A stretch of 8,463 bases of DNA from an uncultured Hyphomicrobiales bacterium (GTDB taxonomy: Bacteria > Pseudomonadota > Alphaproteobacteria > Rhizobiales > Beijerinckiaceae): NCBI GenBank assembly GCA_903918155.1, contig CAIXDD010000312.1, forward strand, positions 1 through 8,463, read 5' to 3'. The notes beneath the pieces are model-generated. The model searched no databases. It was not told the DNA's origin and worked only from the letters and a program-made list of their open reading frames with translations. Each line of letters starts with the position of its first letter. The first letter of the stretch is position 1. A program made the translations under genes and the position numbers. This document shows, one piece after another, positions 1 to 6,267 of this stretch.

Positions 1-202
1 GGAACTGCTCCGGATTGAGCCCCGCCTTGGTCTTGTCCGCATGTTCGGCCAGCACGGCCGCCTTCGTGCCCTCCAGCACGCAATCAAGGCGACGCAGGAC
101 GGTGAACGGCAGGATGACCTTGCCATAATCGGATTGCTTGTAATCGCCGCGCAAAAGATCGGCGACGGACCAGATGAAAGCGGACAAGGATTGGTGATTC
201 AA
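1..202 (-). CDS. hsdM: Type I restriction-modification system methyltransferase subunit HsdM, N-terminal part (cut by window edge)
   Basis: Read on the minus strand, the frame starts at a TTG codon (202-200) and stays open to the window edge, giving 67 residues. It begins NHQSLSAFIWSVADLLRG and continues with DYKQSDYGKVILPF and TVLRRLDCVLE, a pattern I recognise as the N-terminal helical domain of HsdM subunits. HsdM is the N6-adenine methyltransferase that works with HsdS and HsdR in DNA modification and restriction. The SAM-binding and NPPF-type catalytic motifs lie outside the window. No ATG is available nearby. The TTG is supported by a G-rich Shine-Dalgarno sequence (AGAGGGGG, complement of 208-215) and by a good promoter about 50 nt further upstream. 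It follows the 3' end of a tRNA gene, which is common for accessory regions. The family call is firm; whether hsdS and hsdR follow is unknown. Confidence 0.85.
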   Translation of the reverse strand, partial: MNHQSLSAFIWSVADLLRGDYKQSDYGKVILPFTVLRRLDCVLEGTKAAVLAEHADKTKAGLNPEQF

Positions 203-258
203 AATGGCCCCCTCTTCGCGCCACGTCCGGTTAAGCTCCGGATTCGGGGGAGACGGGC

Positions 259-287
259 AGTATTCCCAAGAGCGAGGTTATTGGCAA
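259..287 (-). promoter_or_regulatory. Putative sigma-70 type promoter of hsdM
   Basis: On the minus strand, TTGCCA (complement of 282-287, five of six matches to the -35 consensus) is followed after exactly 17 nt by AATACT (complement of 259-264, four of six matches to the -10 consensus). A start of transcription near 252 would leave a leader of about 50 nt before the TTG start codon of hsdM. This is pattern matching only; no further operator is evident in the 180-nt gap between hsdM and the tRNA gene. Confidence 0.5.
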
Positions 288-382
288 CGCTTAAGTTGCG
301 GACCGACGCGATCGGCGCCATGGACGCGCCGCGCCGCGCCAGACCTTGTCCGGGCGCGGTCGATCAACATTGCTGATTGGAT

Positions 383-458
383 TGGCGCTCCCTAGGGGAC
401 TCGAACCCCTGTTTTCGCCGTGAGAGGGCGACGTCCTAGACCGCTAGACGAAGGGAGC
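383..458 (-). tRNA. tRNA-Glu (anticodon CTC), CCA encoded
   Basis: The complement folds into a complete cloverleaf. The acceptor stem GCTCCCT (458-452) pairs perfectly with AGGGAGC (393-387). The D arm contains GTCTAGCGGTCTAGGAC. The anticodon stem TCGCC/GGCGA encloses the loop CTCTCAC (complement of 420-426), giving anticodon CTC (complement of 422-424) for glutamate. The T stem AGGGG/CCCCT carries TTCGAGT. Discriminator G is at 386 and a genomic CCA at 385-383. The overall sequence resembles bacterial tRNA-Glu. It reads GAG codons, which are abundant in this GC-rich genome. Confidence 0.95.
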
Positions 459-464
459 GCGGGG

Positions 465-515
465 TCGCCCGAAGGCGAACGCCCCTCTCATAACGGCGCG
501 CGCGCCCGCCCGCAA
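465..515 (-). promoter_or_regulatory. Putative promoter and leader hairpin of tRNA-Glu
   Basis: Upstream of the tRNA on the minus strand, TTGCGG (complement of 510-515) lies 17 nt before TATGAG (complement of 487-492), a weak match to -35 and -10 elements. Between this and the tRNA is a small hairpin, TCGCC-TTCG-GGCGA (complement of 465-478), with a stable UUCG-type loop. It is likely part of the tRNA precursor leader. It could instead help end transcription of the gene stopping at 528, but no T run follows it. Low certainty. Confidence 0.3.
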
Positions 516-527
516 GCAAAAGAGAAT

Positions 528-1278
528 TCACCGTCCGGCGGCGATCCGGGCCGGGGGCGCGGCGGGTCCGGGAAGACGCAGGGGCCCGCCTGCGGCGGCG
601 CCGGGCGCAGGCCGGCCTTCCTGCTGCGGGGCGAGGGCGGCGGCGGGCGCGGAGGGCGCGGCGGAGGACGAGGCGGAGGGCGCGGCCCCCAAGCACGCAA
701 GCTCATCCACGGCCCCGGCCAAAGGAGCGGCCAAAGGAGCGGCCCCCAGCCGCTCCATGAGCCGGGCCACATCGTCGCCCACGGCGGAGATGGCGCGCCG
801 CAAGGCGGCGTCTTGCGCGCGCGGTTCGCGCCATCCGCGCGGCCTGCGTCGGATCGGCCTTCCTCGGATCTCCCTGCGTCAGATCTCCCTGCGGCGGCGC
901 GCCCGCAAGCGCCTGCTCCAGCAGCGCGACGCGGGCGTGCGCCTCGTCCAGCGCAAGCTTCAGGTTTCGCTCACGGATTTCCGCTTGGGCCTCGACCTGC
1001 GCGAGCGCGGCGGCGCGCCGGCCAAGTTCGGCCATGTCGCGCGCGCGCGCGGCCTGCAAGGCCTCCTGCGCCTGTTCGATGCGCCGGCGCTCGGCGGCGA
1101 ATTGCGCGCGCAATTGATCCCGTTCGGCGATGATTTCGTCCATCGACAGGGGCATGAGCATTTCCAGCCGGCGCCGCGACAAGCGCACCGCGCGCCGCCA
1201 GAAAGCCGGCAGGAAAAGAAGCGTCAGGAGCCCCGCGACGAGAAAGCCGAGGGCGAACACCATCGCTTGTTCGATCAC
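528..1278 (-). CDS. Membrane-anchored coiled-coil protein, conserved in Hyphomicrobiales, apparently frameshifted
   Basis: Function unknown. From a GTG start at 1278 the protein opens with IEQAMVFALGFLVAGLL and TLLFLPAFW, one strong N-terminal transmembrane segment. Basic residues (RRAVRLSRRR) and the phrase PLSMDEIIAERDQLRAQFA follow, then a long Glu/Arg/Ala/Gln-rich coiled coil. I recognise this opening from hypothetical proteins of related bacteria, which supports this start over GTG 1374, ATG 1353 and ATG 1314, none of which has a clear Shine-Dalgarno sequence. The first frame runs on to a stop at 703, but after about 820 it turns into Arg/Gly-rich nonsense. The adjacent frame reads QDAALRRAISAVGDDVARL and an Ala/Pro-rich tail to a stop at 528, which looks like the true C-terminus. 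The switch falls in the GC run at 815-823. The product would be about 248 residues if repaired, or 191 if not. It is either a pseudogene, a recent slippage mutation or a sequencing error. It lies 115 nt downstream of eipA on the same strand. Confidence 0.6.
717..740 (-). repeat. 12-bp tandem duplication
   Basis: The unit GGCCAAAGGAGC occurs twice without a gap (717-728 and 729-740), followed by GGCC. It lies in the C-terminal Ala/Pro-rich part of the coiled-coil gene, where it encodes a doubled Pro-Leu-Ala-Ala segment. It is probably a slippage product. Confidence 0.7.
867..893 (-). repeat. Imperfect 15-bp tandem duplication
   Basis: GATCTCCCTGCG occurs at 867-878 and again at 882-893, a 15-bp period. 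A more diverged copy may precede it at about 851-866. On the coding strand it encodes the repeated Gln-Gly-Asp and Asp-Pro phrases just before the apparent frameshift of the coiled-coil gene, so this part of the gene has clearly undergone slippage. Confidence 0.6.
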
Positions 1279-1387
1279 ACGCGCCGCCAAGTGAAATGGA
1301 CGATGTCCAAGCATGGCATGCGCCGCCGCCGAAAGCAAAGCTGCGCAGCGCATTTCGCGCGCTGCGGCGGCCACAAATCGAACCTGC

Positions 1388-1396
1388 GTTATATCA
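1388..1396 (-). promoter_or_regulatory. Putative extended -10 promoter of the coiled-coil gene
   Basis: On the minus strand TGATATAAC (complement of 1388-1396) matches an extended -10 element (TGn followed by TATAAC, five of six). It overlaps the eipA stop codon and points into the coiled-coil gene. The -35 region is weak: TCGACC at 15 nt spacing. Transcription would start near 1381, leaving about 100 nt before the preferred GTG start. The gene may also be read through from eipA. Confidence 0.35.
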
Positions 1397-1987
1397 GAAG
1401 GGGTTCCAGGTCGACGTTTCCGTGAATTTCAGATAGCCGAGATTGACGCCCAGCCGCGCCCCCACGCCCGCGCGGATCGGCGCGATCACGATGTCGTCGG
1501 CCGTCAGCGCGGTGAATCCGAACCCGCCGACGAAATAGGCCGAGCCGTCGATGCCGCCGAAGCGCCGGTAGATCGCATTGCGCGAGGGCAGATTGTAGAC
1601 GAGCATCATCGTGCGCGCGCCGTCGGCCCCCGCGTCGAAGCCGATCGAGGGACCTTGCCAATACAGGCGCATGTCGCCGGCGTTGCGCGTGTACATGGCG
1701 CCTTCGCCGAAGCGCGCGCCGGCCACGAAGGCCCCGCCGGCCTCCTGCCCGAGGATATAGGCGTTGGGCTGACCCCAGCGGCGCGTGGCCTCCTCGACGA
1801 CCGAGGCCAGACCGCGCGACACGGTGCCGAAAAATTGGTGCCCGCTGTCCAGCAATTCGCGGCTGGTGAAACGCTGCGGGCGGCCCGCCTGCGCCAGCGC
1901 TGGCGCGACGGCCAGATCGGCGCCGGCGCCGGCGGCTGCGGCGGAACTGAGAAGCTTGATCGCGTCGCGGCGCGAATACGAACGCAT
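1394..1987 (-). CDS. eipA: EipA family envelope integrity protein (DUF1134), periplasmic
   Basis: The 197-residue product matches my memory of the DUF1134 family, whose Brucella member EipA is a soluble periplasmic beta-barrel protein needed for envelope stress resistance. The start at ATG 1987 is preceded by a good Shine-Dalgarno sequence (GGGAG) about 8 nt upstream, and an export signal follows directly. Residues 1-32 hold SRRDAIK, close to the twin-arginine consensus, then an Ala-rich stretch and a probable cleavage site after ALA (residues 30-32). The mature part includes GQPNAYILGQEAGGAF, GARFGEGAMYTR, WQGPSIGFDAGADGARTMML, YNLP and RRFGGIDGSAYFVGGFG, with many glycines as expected for the family. 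It is divergent from chpT. A candidate CtrA box lies 131 nt upstream of the start. In Brucella eipA is reported to be directly activated by CtrA, which fits. Confidence 0.88.
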   Translation of the reverse strand: MRSYSRRDAIKLLSSAAAAGAGADLAVAPALAQAGRPQRFTSRELLDSGHQFFGTVSRGLASVVEEATRRWGQPNAYILGQEAGGAFVAGARFGEGAMYTRNAGDMRLYWQGPSIGFDAGADGARTMMLVYNLPSRNAIYRRFGGIDGSAYFVGGFGFTALTADDIVIAPIRAGVGARLGVNLGYLKFTETSTWNPF

Positions 1988-2393
1988 GCTGGTCTCCCGA
2001 AAAGCCCCGAGCCTGCGCCTTCTTCGCGACGGCGTCGGGCGAAACAGGGGACGAAACGTGGCCGTCCCGTGGCGGGGGCCATCCATTTCGCCTGGCGCGG
2101 GAAGCTTGCCGCAAGAGGGTTAACGATCCGTTGCCCCATCGCCCGCGCAGCGGGAAATCCCCGCGCCGCAAACGACTTGCGGCTTGGCTGAACGAAAAGG
2201 CCGAAAGGCGCGGCTAGACCATGCCGGCCGAACGCGCGGCTGCGCCGCCGCCCGCGTCGGACTGGCCAAGTCCGGCGCCGGCGTCTAGACCCTTGCTCTC
2301 AGCCTTGGCGCCGCAGATTGATTCGCGCGCGCCCGCGTGTCTTGCGTCCGAAGCCCGATCTCGCCAAATCGGAAAAACCAATCGGATAATCCC
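1988..2393. other. Divergent intergenic region between eipA and chpT
   Basis: This stretch of 406 bases separates two divergent genes and should hold both of their control regions. Frames that are open here look like GC-driven shadows: they are rich in Arg, Pro and Ala and have no recognisable motif. The only site I can support is the candidate CtrA box at 2118-2134. A GATAAT sequence just before the chpT start is too close to the ATG to be judged. I see no RNA gene or terminator. Confidence 0.5.
2118..2134 (-). promoter_or_regulatory. Candidate CtrA-binding site upstream of eipA
   Basis: On the minus strand the sequence GCAACGGATCGTTAACC fits the CtrA pattern TTAA-N7-TTAACC with the second half perfect and the first half as GCAA (two of four). 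It is oriented toward eipA and lies 131 nt before its start. Full TTAA words are rare in such GC-rich DNA, which makes the match more notable. CtrA itself is encoded at the right end of the window. Confidence 0.4.
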
Positions 2394-3083
2394 ATGCCCG
2401 TCATCGAACTCGACGCCCTCGACCTCTCCGCCCTTCTTTGCTCCCGCGTCTGCCACGACGTCATCAGCCCCGTCGGCGCCATCGTCAACGGGCTGGAGGT
2501 TCTGGAGGAGGAGAACGACGCGGAGATGCGCGCCATCGCCACCGACCTCATCCGCAAGAGCGCGCGCAACGCCTCCGCCAAACTGCAATTCTGCCGCCTC
2601 GCCTTCGGCGCGGCAGGCTCCGCCGGCGCCTCCATCGACACGGGCGACGCCGAGCAAGTGGCGCGCAACCTCTTCCAGGACGACCGCACGAAGCTCGAAT
2701 GGAACGCCCCGCGCGCGTTGATGCCGAAGAACAAGGTTAAATTGCTGCTCAACATGTGCCTGATCGCCGGCGCCTGCATACCGCGCGGCGGATTGATGAA
2801 AGTGGATGTGGAAGGCGTCGACGAGGCGACCGTCCTCACCGTCACCGTCGCCGGCCCCAATCTGCGCCTCGCCAGCTCCGTCAGCCCCCTGCTGGCGGGC
2901 GAACCGGAGAGCGGCTCCGTCGACGCCCATGGCGTGCAGGCTTATTATGCGGGCCTCGTGGCGCGCGCGAGCGGGCTCGACGTGCGCGCGCAGACGCTGG
3001 AGGCCAGCGTGGTGGTGCGCGCGCAACCGGCCGGCGCGCAGGCGTCCTCCGCGCCGGCGCCCGACGAAACCGCTTCCGGATAA
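2394..3083 (+). CDS. chpT: Histidine phosphotransferase ChpT
   Basis: The 229-residue product resembles ChpT, which moves phosphate from the hybrid kinase CckA to CtrA and to CpdR in the alphaproteobacterial cell-cycle relay. The N-terminal helix carries LLCSRVCHDVISPVGAI, with the expected phosphoacceptor at His21, followed by NGLEVLEEE. Next come LIRKSARNASAKLQFCRLAF and GAAGSAGASID, which are typical of the family's dimerisation helices. The C-terminal half (PKNKVKLLLNM, then IPRGG) is the degenerate kinase-like ATPase fold that no longer binds ATP in known members. The start at ATG 2394 places the protein N-terminus where the family usually begins. The upstream in-frame ATG at 2337 would add 19 residues without resemblance. 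The Shine-Dalgarno sequence is weak (CGGATAA). It is followed after 86 nt by cheA on the same strand. Confidence 0.9.
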   Translation: MPVIELDALDLSALLCSRVCHDVISPVGAIVNGLEVLEEENDAEMRAIATDLIRKSARNASAKLQFCRLAFGAAGSAGASIDTGDAEQVARNLFQDDRTKLEWNAPRALMPKNKVKLLLNMCLIAGACIPRGGLMKVDVEGVDEATVLTVTVAGPNLRLASSVSPLLAGEPESGSVDAHGVQAYYAGLVARASGLDVRAQTLEASVVVRAQPAGAQASSAPAPDETASG

Positions 3084-3131
3084 AAGCTTTGACGCCGCCA
3101 ACGTCCTTTTAACGAAGCTGTGCCATCCTCT

Positions 3132-3161
3132 CTCCGCCGCATTGCGTTTTAAGCGGCGGAG
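3132..3161 (+). promoter_or_regulatory. Perfect 9-bp hairpin covering the cheA ribosome binding site
   Basis: CTCCGCCGC (3132-3140) pairs perfectly with GCGGCGGAG (3153-3161) around a 12-nt loop. The 3' arm ends in GGAG (3158-3161), which is 8 nt before the cheA ATG and the only Shine-Dalgarno-like sequence there. Folded, the stem would hide it. The hairpin might instead be a terminator for chpT, since TCGTTTGT follows, though this is not a proper T run. A regulatory role is inferred from the geometry only. Confidence 0.55.
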
Positions 3162-3169
3162 TCGTTTGT

Positions 3170-5719
3170 ATGGATGAGTTGCTGCAGGATTTCCTCGTCG
3201 AGAGCGCGGAGAATGTGGAGGCTGTCGCCGCCCAGCTCCTCGTCTTCGAGAGCGACCCGACCAACCACGACGCCGTAGCGGATATTTTTCGGCTCCTGCA
3301 CACGATCAAGGGCGCCTGCGGCTTTCTCGACCTTCCGCAACTGGAGAGGCTCGCGCACGCAGCCGAAACGCTGATGGGCCGCGTGCGCGACGACGGCGCC
3401 GCAAGCCCGCAAACCGTCAGTCTCGCGCTGGAGTCCGTCGACCGCGTCCGCGACGCCCTCGTCGCCATCCAGACCCATGGCGGAGAAACCGGGCCGGCCG
3501 ACGAGGCGTTCATCGCGCGGCTGGAAGCGGCGGCGCGCACGCCGCAAACCGCAAGCCCACCCGCAAGCCAACCCGCAAGCCAACCCGCAAGCCAAATCGC
3601 GGGCGAACGCGACGCCTCTGCGACCGCCAGCCCGGACGCCAGCGCGATCCTCAGCTCGGATGCGGCCGGCATTCGCGTGTCGATCGACGCGATCGAGCGC
3701 ATCATGAGCCTCGTGTCCGAACTCGTGCTCACCCGCAATCAATTGCTGGAGGTGACGCGCCGCCAGCCCGACGCCAATGTCATCGCGCCGCTGCAGCGCC
3801 TGTCGGCGCTCACCAGCGACCTGCAGGACGGGGTGATGCGCGCGCGCATGCAGCCCGTGGGGCGCGTCTTCGCGAAATTGCCGCGCCTCGTGCGCGATCT
3901 CGGCGCGGAATTGGGCAAGACCATCCGCCTTGCGGTGGACGGCGCCGACACGGCGCTGGATCGGCAATTGCTCGAAGTGCTGAACGATCCCTTGATGCAT
4001 ATCGTGCGCAATTGCGCCGATCACGGGCAGGAAGGCGCCGGCGAGCGCATCGCCGCCGGCAAGCCCGCCGTGGGACGCATCCAGGTGCGCGCCTGGCACG
4101 AGGCCGGCTCCATCGTCGTCGCCGTGGAGGATGACGGCAGGGGCCTCGACAGCGCGAAGATCCGCGCGACCGCCGCCGCGCGCGGGCTCGCCGACGCCGC
4201 CGATCTCGCCGCCATGAGCGATCAGGACGTGCATCGCTTCATTTTCGCGCCGGGCTTTTCGACTGCGAAAAACGTCACCAATATTTCCGGTCGCGGCGTC
4301 GGCATGGACGTCGTGCTGCACAAGGTCACGCGCGCCGGCGGCGTGGTGGACGTGGCGAGCGAACAAGGCAGGGGCACGCGCTTCACGCTGCGCTTGCCGC
4401 TCACCCTTGCGATCGCGCCGGCCCTCATCGTGAGCTGCGCGAACATACGCTTCGCCGTGCCCCAGCAATCGGTGATGGAGGCGGTCTCCACCCACAAGAG
4501 CGAAGGCGGCGAGAGCCGGCTGCGGCGTTCGGGCGGCGCCTTGTTCGCCGAGCTGCGCGGCTCCATCGTGCCCGTGGTCGACTTGCGCCAGGCCTTGCGC
4601 CTGCATGCGCTCGACAACGCGCTCGCCTTCCGTGGATTGATCGTCGTGATCGCCACCGCCCGCGCGACGTTCGGCCTTCTGGTCGACGCCGTCGCCGACG
4701 TGCAGGAGATCGTCGTGAAGCCGGTCGGCCGCACGCTGCTCGCCGTGGGCGCCTATGCGGGCGCGACGATTCTGGGCGACGGCTCGGCGGTCCTCATCCT
4801 CGATCCCAACGGCATCGGGGACATGTGCGCGATGGAGGGCCACGGCGAGGACTCGCGCGCGCATGAAAGCGCGCAGGCGGAGGCCACCACGGCGCTGCTG
4901 CTGTTTCGCACCGGCGTGGGGCCGCAAAAGGCCATTCCCCTGTCGCTCGTCTCGCGCATCGTCATGGCCCGCGCCCAAGATTTCGCCCATGTCGACGGCG
5001 GGCTTGCGTTGCCGCATGAAGGAAAGCTCATCCCCGTGGCCGCGCTCGCCGACATCGCGCAAGCGCCGGCGCGCGAGGAATGGCCGGTGCTCATATCCAG
5101 CGTGCGCGGGCAAACCGTCGGCCTGCTCATCAGCGACATCGTGGACATGGTGCATGAACGCCTCGACATCGATCTCGCCAGCGCGAGCGCGGCGACGAGC
5201 GGGGTGATCGGCTCCTGTCTCCTGCGCGGCGCGCCCACGGAGGTGATCGACCTCGGCGTCTTCATGGAGCGCGCGCGCCCGCACGCGCTGACCCGCGCGC
5301 AGGTGCGTCGCCCCCGCGTTCTGCTGGCGAGCGCCGGCGATTTCTTCACGGAATTGATGCGCCCGCTTCTCACGGCGGCGGGATATGACGTCACCGCCGC
5401 CGCCGATGCGCGTCAGGCCCTGGGCCTCGTGCGCGAAGGACATGCCTTTGACGCGGTTCTGGCCGATCTCGCCTTGGCGGATCTCGACGGGCGCGCCTTC
5501 GCGGCGGCGCTGCGCGATGAATTGCGTTTCGCCGCGCCGATCATCGGCCTGTCGGAGCCCGATGCGTCCGCGCCGACGCAGGACGAGGAACGGGACTTCG
5601 ACGCGATCGTCTGCAAGACGGATCGACGCGCTGCGACGCAGGCGTTGGCCGCGCATCTGCGCAAGCCGGCCCGCCAGCGCGCCGTCCCCGACGCCATGCG
5701 CGGAGACCTCGTCGCATGA
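3170..5719 (+). CDS. cheA: Chemotaxis histidine kinase CheA with C-terminal receiver (hybrid)
   Basis: CheA autophosphorylates in response to receptor signals and passes phosphate to CheY. The 849-residue protein holds, in order: an HPt domain (1 to about 110) with LLHTIKGACGFL and phosphorylatable His44; an Ala/Ser/Pro/Gln linker (about 118-165) with no recognisable P2 domain for CheY/CheB docking; the dimerisation helices from residue 168 (SIDAIERIMSLVSELV); and the ATPase domain with N box HIVRN (277-281), DDGRG (321-325), FAPGFSTAKNVTNISG and GRGVGMD (374-380). A CheW-like domain follows at about 410-553, then a second, diverged CheW-like region at about 573-700 and a receiver domain from about 713. 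The kinase motifs look intact. In the receiver, Asp766 and a lysine (VCKTDR) are kept, but the acidic pair is replaced by Ser721-Ala722, so phosphorylation is doubtful. The ATG is followed by MDELLQDFLVESAEN, a standard CheA opening. Its stop overlaps the cheW start by 4 nt. Confidence 0.93.
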   Translation: MDELLQDFLVESAENVEAVAAQLLVFESDPTNHDAVADIFRLLHTIKGACGFLDLPQLERLAHAAETLMGRVRDDGAASPQTVSLALESVDRVRDALVAIQTHGGETGPADEAFIARLEAAARTPQTASPPASQPASQPASQIAGERDASATASPDASAILSSDAAGIRVSIDAIERIMSLVSELVLTRNQLLEVTRRQPDANVIAPLQRLSALTSDLQDGVMRARMQPVGRVFAKLPRLVRDLGAELGKTIRLAVDGADTALDRQLLEVLNDPLMHIVRNCADHGQEGAGERIAAGKPAVGRIQVRAWHEAGSIVVAVEDDGRGLDSAKIRATAAARGLADAADLAAMSDQDVHRFIFAPGFSTAKNVTNISGRGVGMDVVLHKVTRAGGVVDVASEQGRGTRFTLRLPLTLAIAPALIVSCANIRFAVPQQSVMEAVSTHKSEGGESRLRRSGGALFAELRGSIVPVVDLRQALRLHALDNALAFRGLIVVIATARATFGLLVDAVADVQEIVVKPVGRTLLAVGAYAGATILGDGSAVLILDPNGIGDMCAMEGHGEDSRAHESAQAEATTALLLFRTGVGPQKAIPLSLVSRIVMARAQDFAHVDGGLALPHEGKLIPVAALADIAQAPAREEWPVLISSVRGQTVGLLISDIVDMVHERLDIDLASASAATSGVIGSCLLRGAPTEVIDLGVFMERARPHALTRAQVRRPRVLLASAGDFFTELMRPLLTAAGYDVTAAADARQALGLVREGHAFDAVLADLALADLDGRAFAAALRDELRFAAPIIGLSEPDASAPTQDEERDFDAIVCKTDRRAATQALAAHLRKPARQRAVPDAMRGDLVA
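3548..3595 (+). repeat. 12-bp tandem repeats in the cheA linker
   Basis: The unit CCCGCAAGCCAA is present three times exactly (3560-3571, 3572-3583, 3584-3595), preceded by a copy with two changes (3548-3559). It encodes Pro-Ala-Ser-Gln repeats in the flexible linker between the HPt and dimerisation domains. The 12-nt period keeps the frame, so copy number could vary between strains without breaking the kinase. Confidence 0.85.
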
Positions 5720-6258
5720 CCCGCGTGGAGCTGAAGCGCCGCCCGTCCGCGCGCCCCGCGCCGCAAGGCGTCGCGCCCGCATCGAACGCTTATGCGATCG
5801 ATCGGGTGTTCGTCGTTCATGTGTGCGACGAAGTGCTGGCCCTGCCCATCGACCGCGTGCAAACGGTTTTCATGGCGCGGGAGATCGCGCCCGCGCCGCT
5901 GACGCCGCCTTGGGTGCGGGGCCTTGTGAATCTGCGCGGAACCGTCGTCACCGCCATCAGCCTGCGCGCGCGCCTTGGCTTGCCCGAACGCGGCCCGCAG
6001 ACCGAGGACTGCGGGGGGGAATTGGGAATCGCCGTCGATGTGGACGGCGAAGCCTTCGCGCTCCTCGTCGACAAGGTCGGCGACGTCGCGCAAATGACGC
6101 AAGGGACGGCGTTGGTCGCGCCCAGCGCCATGTCGGAGAAAGCGCGGCGCCTCACCGCTCGCGTCTATGCGCGCGATTCCGGCCTTCTGCCCATCATCGA
6201 CCTGCGCGCCGCCGTTTTCGATCAGGCGTCCAAAACAGATTTGATCACGCAAGATTAG
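5716..6258 (+). CDS. cheW: Chemotaxis coupling protein CheW
   Basis: CheW is the scaffold that joins CheA to methyl-accepting receptors in the signalling array. The 180-residue protein has a disordered, basic N-terminal extension of about 28 residues and then one CheW (SH3-like) domain. The hallmark WVRGLVNLRGTVV (from residue 66) is present, followed by ISLRARLGLP. Later come GIAVDVDGEAFALLVDKVGDV and LLPIIDLRAAV, which close the second half of the domain. The ATG at 5716 overlaps the cheA stop in the ATGA arrangement, with GGAG 10 nt upstream inside cheA, so translation is probably coupled. The next gene, cheY, begins 9 nt after the stop. Confidence 0.9.
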   Translation: MTRVELKRRPSARPAPQGVAPASNAYAIDRVFVVHVCDEVLALPIDRVQTVFMAREIAPAPLTPPWVRGLVNLRGTVVTAISLRARLGLPERGPQTEDCGGELGIAVDVDGEAFALLVDKVGDVAQMTQGTALVAPSAMSEKARRLTARVYARDSGLLPIIDLRAAVFDQASKTDLITQD

Positions 6259-6267
6259 GAGCAAGCC

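Noticed and set aside
420..1133. A plus-strand frame of 237 codons rich in Gly and Arg
   Set aside because: It runs through the tRNA-Glu gene and opposite the coiled-coil gene, has a low-complexity product and no Shine-Dalgarno sequence.
1313..2191. Plus-strand frame opposite eipA and minus-strand frame (1389-2171) in another phase
   Set aside because: Both lack motifs and overlap the recognisable EipA protein, so they are shadows.
2386..2391. GATAAT as a -10 element for chpT
   Set aside because: It lies only 2 nt before the ATG, with no -35 match at a proper distance. A leaderless transcript is possible but not supported.
2214..3101. Minus-strand frame of 295 codons opposite chpT
   Set aside because: ChpT motifs are clear on the plus strand; the antisense product is compositionally biased and resembles nothing I know.
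3109..3112. TTAA upstream of cheA as a CtrA half-site
   Set aside because: Neither strand shows a second half-site at 7 nt spacing, nor the TTAACC extension.
3149..5782. A frame of 877 codons on the minus strand, antisense to cheA
   Set aside because: It is antisense to a protein with clear CheA motifs throughout. Its His/Arg/Gly/Ala-rich composition has no recognisable motif. Long antisense frames are expected in GC-rich coding DNA.
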